Origin: Deltaproteobacteria bacterium
GTDB lineage: Bacteria; Desulfobacterota; DSM-4660; Desulfatiglandales; B25-G16
Reading direction: 5' to 3'
Assembly (NCBI GenBank): GCA_003646875.1
Contig: QMLT01000099.1
Span: forward strand, 1-6,608
DNA length: 6,608 nt
The notes beneath the pieces were generated by a model. The model was given only the letters and a program-made list of their open reading frames with translations, was not told the DNA's origin and made no database searches. Shown piece by piece: positions 1-4,568 of this stretch (within the stretch, counting starts at the first letter, position 1; each line of letters opens with the position of its first letter). The position numbers and the translations under genes were made by a program.

Positions 1-138
1 AATGATCCTATCACCGTTTGTTGTTATCTTAATTAAATCAACCTTGATATCAGTATAGCGAGCGGTGATTCTATCGATTACCCATTTAGCTTGAGCAAGG
101 GCCAGTTTGCTGGCCCGGGTACCGATCCTGATAGTCAT
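1..138 (-). CDS. hemC: Hydroxymethylbilane synthase (porphobilinogen deaminase), N-terminal part
   Basis: The enzyme polymerises four porphobilinogen molecules into the linear tetrapyrrole hydroxymethylbilane in the cytoplasm, a step of haem, sirohaem and cobalamin synthesis. Only the first 46 codons are present; the gene continues past the left edge. The visible protein begins MTIRIGTRASKLALAQAKW and later has KITTNGDRI, matching the family N-terminus (IRIGTRxSxLALxQA, then an ITTxGD segment). R8 and S10 correspond to the conserved Arg and Ser of the substrate/cofactor-binding loop. The cofactor-binding Cys lies outside the window. The ATG at 136-138 gives the usual family start. An ATG 14 bases upstream is out of frame and hits a stop after five codons. 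No convincing Shine-Dalgarno sequence precedes it, because the upstream DNA is 7-base repeat. It lies 101 bases downstream of ispD, so it may be read from the same transcript. The family call is secure; expression is unknown. Confidence 0.93.
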   Translation of the reverse strand, partial: MTIRIGTRASKLALAQAKWVIDRITARYTDIKVDLIKITTNGDRII

Positions 139-205
139 TTGTCACTGGTCATTTGTTGTTTGTTGTTTTCTACTGCTTACTGCATACTCTATTCTATTCT
201 ATTCT
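135..205. repeat. Degenerate heptad repeat followed by a pentanucleotide run, between ispD and hemC
   Basis: On the plus strand the bases from 135 divide into 7-base words: TCATTTG, TCACTGG, TCATTTG, TTGTTTG, TTGTTTT, CTACTGC, TTACTGC, ATACTCT. Neighbouring words differ at only one to three positions. At 188-205 this changes to a 5-base period, TCTAT three times plus TCT. The first word overlaps the hemC start codon. The rest of the spacer up to 239 is A/T-rich with no ORF, promoter or terminator that I can defend. I see the periodicity directly; its origin and function are unknown. Confidence 0.6.
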
Positions 206-239
206 CAATTCCTAAATCCAAAATTCACAATAAATAACT

Positions 240-944
240 TTAAGCGCTTTTCTTTGAGAGTAAGAATCGTGCTATATCGAGGTCCCGGGGTGTAGTTACT
301 TTTATATTATTCTCCTCGCCTTCAATTATCTTGACCGGAATACCCATTTTTTCAATCAGAAAAGCATCATCTGTCGCCTCTTCCCAACCATCTTTAATAG
401 CCTTCTGATGGGCCAAATTGATATCCTCGAATCTAAAGATCTGGGGTGTCTGAATCAACCATAATTGACTTCGATCAACGGATCGTAAAACCATGCTCTG
501 ATCGTCTAATTCTTTTACTGTTTCTTTGACAGGAAGACCAGTAATCACTGCCCTAAATTTTTTTGCTGCCTTAATCACCTTCTCAATTAGTTCAGTTGTA
601 ACTAAAGGTCTGACACCATCATGGATAAGCGCCCACCTACACAAATCGTCAACCGCCTCAAGCCCTTTCCTTACAGAATCCTGCCTTCTTTTTCCTCCAA
701 CAATAACGTTAAAAACCTTATTCAGTTTATATCTATCCACTATCTCCCGGCTGCAATAATCCACATCATCTTTAGACACCACAACTACTATCTTGTCAAC
801 CAGATTGCATTGCTGAAAATGACTCAGGGTAACTGCTAAAATTGGCTTTCCGCATAGATCGATAAATTGCTTTGGCTTATTAGAACCCATCCTGGCGCCA
901 ATGCCTGCAGCAGGAATAATTGCCATTACCTGGTACATTTCCAT
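240..944 (-). CDS. ispD: 2-C-methyl-D-erythritol 4-phosphate cytidylyltransferase
   Basis: IspD couples CTP to 2-C-methyl-D-erythritol 4-phosphate to give CDP-ME in the non-mevalonate (MEP) isoprenoid pathway, in the cytoplasm. With the chosen start (234 residues, normal for the family) the nucleotide-binding motif PAAGIGARMG is at 11-20 with R18, followed by KPKQF at 23-27. GGKRRQDSV lies at 83-91, HDGVRP at 108-113 with D109 and R112, QTPQ at 165-168, ATDDA at 190-194 and NIKVTTPRD near 213-221 with K215. The frame stays open upstream to an ATG at 1026-1028, but those 28 codons are translated repeat DNA and are not family-like, so I reject them. ATGs at 942-944, 936-938 and 924-926 are all possible; I chose the first because a weak GGTAAG lies just upstream. 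No IspF gene or IspDF fusion is seen. The family call is very secure; the exact start is not. Confidence 0.93.
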   Translation of the reverse strand: MEMYQVMAIIPAAGIGARMGSNKPKQFIDLCGKPILAVTLSHFQQCNLVDKIVVVVSKDDVDYCSREIVDRYKLNKVFNVIVGGKRRQDSVRKGLEAVDDLCRWALIHDGVRPLVTTELIEKVIKAAKKFRAVITGLPVKETVKELDDQSMVLRSVDRSQLWLIQTPQIFRFEDINLAHQKAIKDGWEEATDDAFLIEKMGIPVKIIEGEENNIKVTTPRDLDIARFLLSKKSA

Positions 945-991
945 TTTCTTACCAATGTCAGTTATGATGTGTTGTTTGGATCTAAAAACAA

Positions 992-1139
992 AAATCCGAA
1001 ATCCGAATACCCCGATTGAGGGGAACAAATATCAAAATTCAAATGATCAAAACTATCGATAAGGGAATAATACTCATAATCGGGGACGTTTTGAACATTT
1101 GAGAATTCGTAGTTAGAATTTGTTTCGGATTTCGGATTT
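992..1139. repeat. Inverted pair of a degenerate intergenic repeat upstream of ispD
   Basis: A 16-base arm at 992-1007 (AAATCCGAAATCCGAA) has an exact reverse complement at 1124-1139. Inside these, TCAAATGATCAAAAC at 1039-1053 is the reverse complement of GTTTTGAACATTTGA at 1088-1102 except for one base. Two copies of a roughly 50-60 base unit (GTTTTGAWCATTTGA, then ATTTGTT-like, then TTCGGATTTCGGATTT) therefore lie head to head with different internal spacing. A small perfect stem, CCCC-GATTGA-GGGG, sits at 1010-1023 inside the left copy. The right copy continues with TTCGAGTTTCGAATTTT up to 1154. No ORF of note is present. The rest of the 945-1218 spacer is unremarkable A/T-rich sequence. 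Confidence 0.7.
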
Positions 1140-1218
1140 CGAGTTTCGAATTTTATAACTGAATGTCAGGACCAAATTCCTATACTTATCTATCCGTGTA
1201 TATCTGAGGTTTGAGGAG

Positions 1219-1578
1219 CTAAGCCTTTGATATCCTTCTTGTTTCTTTTTTTAGTCTATTTATCTTCCTCCTCAATATATGAACCATCCGCTTATCTCTT
1301 GACTTCCTTGCTTCCTTCCTTTTAGCCTTGAGTTCTATAATCTTTGTTTTGATTTCTTTAATAGTGGTAGCTTCCTTTCCAATCTTTTCCTTCGGAGTCT
1401 TTTCTTCTTTAATCCCCATTGCGTCTTTAATTGCCGCTAATAACTCGGACTTCTTCATTGCATGAACACCAACCAAATCAGTGGTTTCAGCAGCTACCTC
1501 TTTTAACTCCTTAACGGTCATTCGATCTAAATCTTTTCCTTTTTTTTTCTTTTCTTCCTTTTTTTTCTCTGTATCCAT
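1219..1578 (-). CDS. Small basic protein with Rho N-terminal-like domain and C-terminal coiled coil
   Basis: This is a 119-residue, strongly Lys-rich protein of unknown role. After a Lys/Glu tail (1-15), residues 16-52 read DLDRMTVKELKEVAAE, then GVHAMKKSELLAAIK. This is the helix-loop-helix pattern of the Rho N-terminal (SAP-like) domain, which in Rho lies before the RNA-binding fold. Residues about 71-118 form a basic, probably coiled-coil helix with KAKRKEARKSRDKR and RRKINRLKKETRR. There is no Rho ATPase or RNA-binding OB fold, so this is not Rho itself. Small proteins of this make-up are annotated in deltaproteobacteria and related groups as Rho-N-domain proteins. A nucleic-acid-binding role is inference. 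The start is well placed: GGGGA at 1585-1589 (minus strand) is six bases upstream of the ATG. The first codons contain A8 and A9 runs. Confidence 0.8.
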   Translation of the reverse strand: MDTEKKKEEKKKKGKDLDRMTVKELKEVAAETTDLVGVHAMKKSELLAAIKDAMGIKEEKTPKEKIGKEATTIKEIKTKIIELKAKRKEARKSRDKRMVHILRRKINRLKKETRRISKA

Positions 1579-1593
1579 GATTATTCCCCAAGT

Positions 1594-1622
1594 ATTATAC
1601 GTGGTTAGTTGTATGTTGTCCG
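1594..1622 (-). promoter_or_regulatory. Candidate sigma-70 type promoter for the Rho-N gene
   Basis: On the minus strand a perfect TATAAT (1594-1599) lies 17 bases downstream of CGGACA (1617-1622), which matches four of six bases of TTGACA. The expected start of transcription, near 1587-1588, would fall in the GGGG of the ribosome-binding site and leave a leader of only about ten bases. Either the mRNA is nearly leaderless or the match is chance in A/T-rich repeat DNA. Confidence 0.35.
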
Positions 1623-1649
1623 TTGTTGGCGCTTGGTTTATTTGTATCC
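1601..1649. repeat. Degenerate heptad repeat between slipin and the Rho-N gene
   Basis: On the plus strand the words GTGGTTA, GTTGTAT, GTTGTCC, GTTGTTG, GCGCTTG, GTTTATT and TGTATCC follow one another with a strict 7-base period, and the second to fourth share GTTGT. The array overlaps the -35 part of the candidate promoter for the Rho-N gene. It is the same kind of structure as at 135-190, with a different word. Confidence 0.5.
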
Positions 1650-1675
1650 GTAACAGGTACTAATCATTTAGAAAT

Positions 1676-1718
1676 GCAGAAACAACTATCTGCTGGCAAT
1701 CCCGGTTTATCGGGACTG
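1676..1718 (-). terminator. Tandem hairpins downstream of the slipin gene, possible transcript end
   Basis: Fifteen bases (1718-1732) separate the slipin stop from the inner edge of the first stem. The minus-strand RNA can form CAGUCCCG-AUAAAC-CGGGAUUG (1697-1718), an 8-bp stem with one G-U pair. It is followed by GCAGA-UAGUUGUU-UCUGC (1676-1693), a 5-bp stem. The G-U pair would be an A-C mismatch on the plus strand, which favours action on the minus-strand transcript. There is no U-run after either stem, so this is not a classical intrinsic terminator. It may stabilise the mRNA end or belong to the intergenic repeat DNA. Confidence 0.35.
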
Positions 1719-1732
1719 ACATTATTCTTTAC

Positions 1733-2473
1733 TTACTCTTTTTTAAAAAATGGTTTAAATAGATCGATTGGAATCGGAAACAGTGTGGTTGAATTGTTCT
1801 CGGCTGAAACCTCCCTCAGGGTTTGAAGATATCGTAACTGAAGGGCATAGGGAAAATCTTGAATAGTGTTGGCAGCCTCAGCCAATTTAGCAGCAGCCTG
1901 AGATTCACCTTGTGCATTAATAACCTTTGCCCTTCTCTCTCTTTCAGCCTCTGCTTGCTTGGCCATGGCTCGCTGCATCTCGGTAGGAAGATCAATGTGC
2001 TTTACCTCTACATTAGAGACCTTGATCCCCCAGGGATCAGTGTGTTTATCAAGTATTTCCTGCAATCTGGCATTTATCCTGTCCCTCTCTGATAAAAGCG
2101 CATCAAGTTCAACCTGTCCGCAAACGCTTCTCAAGGTTGTCTGGGCAAGCTGGGAGGTAGCAAACAGGTAATTTTCTACCTCAATAACAGCATTGCTTGG
2201 ATCCATGACCCTAAAATAGATAACAGCATTCACCTTAATGGAAACATTATCCTTTGTAATCACGTCCTGGGGAGGAACATCCATGGCCACAAGGCGAAGA
2301 CTAATCCTAATCAACTTATCAATAATTGGGATAATGATAACAAGCCCTGGGCCTTTTGGTCTCTTTAATACCCTTCCTAACCTAAAAACAACTCCCCTCT
2401 CATACTCTCTCAGGACTTTAACTGCTGCGCTCAGAAAGAGTATAAGCAATATTATTGCAAGAATATAAAACAT
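1733..2473 (-). CDS. Slipin (p-stomatin, SPFH/Band 7 family membrane protein)
   Basis: A 246-residue stomatin-type scaffold protein, probably anchored in the inner membrane and forming oligomers. Residues 1-18 are one hydrophobic segment (FYILAIILLILFLSAAV). The SPFH domain covers about 19-175, with VKVLREYERGVVFRLGR, a GPGL turn at 41-44, VPPQDVITKDNVSIKVNAVIYFRV at about 67-89 and LDALLSERDRIN at 123-134. A charged helix with AKQAEAERERRAKVINAQGE follows at 171-190. The C-terminus ends in a short hydrophobic stretch, TTLFPIPIDLF, near 229-239. In Pyrococcus the neighbouring STOPP protease cuts its stomatin in such a C-terminal hydrophobic stretch. A strong AAAGGAGG ribosome-binding site precedes the ATG. 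The gene is 59 bases downstream of nfeD, in the usual order and strand. No truncation is visible; the precise cellular role of slipins is not settled. Confidence 0.95.
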   Translation of the reverse strand: MFYILAIILLILFLSAAVKVLREYERGVVFRLGRVLKRPKGPGLVIIIPIIDKLIRISLRLVAMDVPPQDVITKDNVSIKVNAVIYFRVMDPSNAVIEVENYLFATSQLAQTTLRSVCGQVELDALLSERDRINARLQEILDKHTDPWGIKVSNVEVKHIDLPTEMQRAMAKQAEAERERRAKVINAQGESQAAAKLAEAANTIQDFPYALQLRYLQTLREVSAENNSTTLFPIPIDLFKPFFKKE

Positions 2474-2480
2474 AATAATC

Positions 2481-2490
2481 TCCCTCCTTT
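2481..2490 (-). promoter_or_regulatory. Strong Shine-Dalgarno site of slipin
   Basis: The minus strand reads AAAGGAGGGA, ending seven bases before the slipin ATG at 2471-2473. It is the best ribosome-binding site in the window. It suggests that slipin is translated independently and at a higher rate than the coupled genes before it (udg, nfeD), which lack good sites. Confidence 0.8.
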
Positions 2491-2491
2491 A

Positions 2492-2544
2492 ATTGATTAT
2501 TGACAATTGATAACCTTTATACACAGGAATCTTCAATCTTCAAT
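2492..2544. repeat. Heptad-type words in the nfeD-slipin spacer
   Basis: The plus strand reads ATTGATT, ATTGACA, ATTGATA at 2492-2512 and CTTCAAT twice at 2531-2544, both with a 7-base period; 2513-2530 lies between them without a clear word. On the minus strand the second block is ATTGAAG ATTGAAG, and the nfeD stop codon TGA is inside it. This is a short array and chance cannot be excluded on its own. Confidence 0.4.
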
Positions 2545-3819
2545 TGATACCTTCTCAACTATCAACTCAAGCCCCTTTGAGCCTATAATCCGCACCTTTT
2601 CCCCTTGCTCAGCAACCTCTGTGCTGGTAGCTTTCCAGTATTCCCCGTGAGCAAAGATTAACCCAACAGGGTCAATTTTTTCCTCTACAACACCTGTCTG
2701 GCCTATTAATCCTTCCATCCCACTTGTTGGCTTTCCCTTATATGCCCTAAATGCCAGGAATGCAATTATAACAAAAAAACCACCTATCATAACAATAGTA
2801 GGCATCATGAGGTTTAAGGATACTCTAATGTTTTCAAAAAGCATTATCGAGCCAAGGGTTAGAGAAATGAGACCGGCCACAGATAAGAGGCCATAACTTG
2901 AAACCTTTATTTCTGCTATAAAGAACACAATAGCCAGGGCAATAAGGAGAAGTCCTGCATAATTTACCGGCAATGTCTGAAAGGCAAAGAAGGCCAATAT
3001 GAGTGAAATAGCGCCTATAACCCCCGGAAATATTGCGCCAGGATGTGACAGCTCAAAATAAAGGCCTGCCATTCCAATCATCATAAGGATATAGGCTATA
3101 TTTGGATTGCTGATAGTATTAAGCACCCTATCCCTCCATCCCGGGGCAACATAGATCAATTTCAGTCCCTTGGTCTCTAATGTTACTTTGCCCTTATTCA
3201 GCGCTATCTCTCTGCCATTTAAAAGCGCTAAAAGATCATCCATATCCCTTGCCACAAGATCAACTACCTTTTTTTTAACCGCTACATCTGCTGTTATGCT
3301 AACACTTTCCCTGATAGCCTTCTCAACCCAGTCCTGATTCCTCCCCCTGTCTTTCGCAATACTCCTGACATACGCAACCATATCATTGACTACCTTCTTA
3401 GACATGGTCTTATTAATCTCTTTGCCATCAGCGCTGACAGGGTGGGCCGCACCTATGTTTGTTTGAGGTGCCATAGCTGCAATATGGGCCGCTACTGTAA
3501 TCATAACCCCTGCTGAGGCAGCTCGCGCGCCCCTTGGTGCCACATAAACCACAACCGGGACAGAGGAATTCAATATAGACTTCACAATGCTCCTCATAGA
3601 GGAATCAAGCCCACCTGGCGTATCAAGTCTAATAATGACTAACATGTGTTTGCTGACCTCAGCGCGCTTCAGACCCTTTATTACAAATTGGGCTGTGCCA
3701 GGATTAATAGTGCCGTCAAGTTCAATCACCATGGCGCTATTTTTCTCGGCAGGGACATTATGGATAAAGAGCGCCATTGTGAAGACAGTAAGAATGATGA
3801 TAAAAAAAGATTTTTTCAT
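2533..3819 (-). CDS. nfeD: NfeD/STOPP-type membrane-bound ClpP-class serine protease
   Basis: A 428-residue full-length NfeD1b-type protein, the stomatin operon partner. Residues 1-24 are a signal peptide (KKSFFIIILTVFTMALF, probable cut after VPA). The ClpP/SppA-like domain spans about 28-215, with LDTPGG at 65-70, RGARAASAG at 96-104 and GRNQDW at 159-164. By alignment from memory with Pyrococcus PH1510 (Ser97/Lys138), the catalytic dyad is Ser102 and Lys142. Four to five membrane segments follow at about 239-357 (near 239-256, 262-281, 286-304, 307-328 and 338-357). A C-terminal NfeD OB-fold domain lies at about 366-424, with GLIGQTGVVEE and GEYWKA. The protease part should face the outside of the membrane. 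The ATG is six bases after the udg stop, with no close Shine-Dalgarno sequence, so translational coupling is likely. The nearest substrate candidate is the slipin encoded next. Partner and topology are inferred from the family. Confidence 0.95.
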   Translation of the reverse strand: MKKSFFIIILTVFTMALFIHNVPAEKNSAMVIELDGTINPGTAQFVIKGLKRAEVSKHMLVIIRLDTPGGLDSSMRSIVKSILNSSVPVVVYVAPRGARAASAGVMITVAAHIAAMAPQTNIGAAHPVSADGKEINKTMSKKVVNDMVAYVRSIAKDRGRNQDWVEKAIRESVSITADVAVKKKVVDLVARDMDDLLALLNGREIALNKGKVTLETKGLKLIYVAPGWRDRVLNTISNPNIAYILMMIGMAGLYFELSHPGAIFPGVIGAISLILAFFAFQTLPVNYAGLLLIALAIVFFIAEIKVSSYGLLSVAGLISLTLGSIMLFENIRVSLNLMMPTIVMIGGFFVIIAFLAFRAYKGKPTSGMEGLIGQTGVVEEKIDPVGLIFAHGEYWKATSTEVAEQGEKVRIIGSKGLELIVEKVSIED

Positions 3820-3825
3820 TTTTTG

Positions 3826-4563
3826 TTAATCTCTTAACTCCCTGGGGTCTTTTAGCCCTAACCTTTTCATAATTTCTTGCATATCCTCCCAAACAGCCTT
3901 TTTAGCCTGAGGATACCTTAATAGATATGCTGGATGATAGGTAGGCATTAAAGGAATACCGCGAAATGACTGCCACTGACCCCTCTCCCTTGTTATCTTA
4001 AAATCTTCACGTACAAGGCTCTGAGCAGATATTCTGCCAATAGCACAGATGATCTCTGGTTGAATTAAAGAAAGTTGTGCCTCTAAAAAAGGAAGACACA
4101 TCTCTATCTCATCTCGCTCTGGGTCTCTATTACGTGGAGGATGACACTTAACTATATTACAGATATAGACCTCATCTCTCGTCAAACCCATAGCCTTTAT
4201 AATATTTGTAAGAAGTTTACCTGCCTGGCCTACAAAGGGTCTGCCTGTTAAATCTTCCTCCATTCCAGGCGCCTCGCCAACAAAGACGAGTCTGGCATTT
4301 GGCGGTCCCTCACCAAAGACAATGTTTTTTCTTTCTTTACTCAGTCTGCACCTATCGCAATTATTAATAAAATTTTCTAATTCCTCAAGACTATTACAGT
4401 AAAAGTTTTCTTTTAAGGGCTCTATATCCAATTGAGGACCCTTTCTGAGATACTGTAGACTATGAGTAGATAGAATTGGGGCATCAAGTCCAATTTCCTT
4501 ACTATTTATCAACTGTTCTTTTACCTGACCTAGCAAATCTATTAACTCGTCTCTTGCATCCAT
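3826..4563 (-). CDS. udg: Family 4 uracil-DNA glycosylase with [4Fe-4S] cluster
   Basis: This enzyme removes uracil from DNA (from cytosine deamination or dUMP incorporation), starting base excision repair. The four cluster ligands are visible as C69, C72, C140 and C156. Their spacing (3, 68, 16) is almost identical to that of the Thermus family 4 enzyme. Motif GEAPGMEEDLTGRPFVG at 96-112 forms the active-site and uracil pocket, and TYHPAYLLR at 208-216 carries the conserved His-Pro loop. An N-terminal extension of about 55 residues before the catalytic domain (DARDELIDLLGQVKEQL) is probably helical; similar extensions are common in bacterial members. The ATG is five bases after the coaBC stop and no Shine-Dalgarno sequence is visible, so it is probably translated by coupling. 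Older annotations call such proteins 'phage SPO1 DNA polymerase-related'. Family 5 is less likely because of the motif A sequence. Confidence 0.95.
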   Translation of the reverse strand: MDARDELIDLLGQVKEQLINSKEIGLDAPILSTHSLQYLRKGPQLDIEPLKENFYCNSLEELENFINNCDRCRLSKERKNIVFGEGPPNARLVFVGEAPGMEEDLTGRPFVGQAGKLLTNIIKAMGLTRDEVYICNIVKCHPPRNRDPERDEIEMCLPFLEAQLSLIQPEIICAIGRISAQSLVREDFKITRERGQWQSFRGIPLMPTYHPAYLLRYPQAKKAVWEDMQEIMKRLGLKDPRELRD

Positions 4564-4568
4564 TACGT

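Noticed and set aside
135..205. CRISPR-like direct repeats
   Set aside because: The period is only 7 and then 5 bases, with no spacer sequences between units.
107..295. Plus-strand open frame with a hydrophobic N-terminus
   Set aside because: It is made of the heptad repeat and the antisense of ispD and hemC ends; the apparent membrane segment comes from T-rich repeat words, and no ribosome-binding site or family likeness is seen.
1010..1023. Intrinsic terminator (CCCC-GATTGA-GGGG)
   Set aside because: The 4-bp stem is short and no T-run follows on either strand; it is treated as part of the inverted repeat.
945..1028. Extra 28 residues at the N-terminus of IspD
   Set aside because: They translate a repeat found again in inverted form at 1124-1139 and do not fit the IspD family start.
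992..1139. CRISPR array or insertion sequence
   Set aside because: There are only two diverged units in inverted order, no regular spacers, no transposase frame and no target duplication.
3587..3837. Plus-strand frames opposite the nfeD 5' end
   Set aside because: They are shadows of a well-conserved protease coding sequence, with no independent support.
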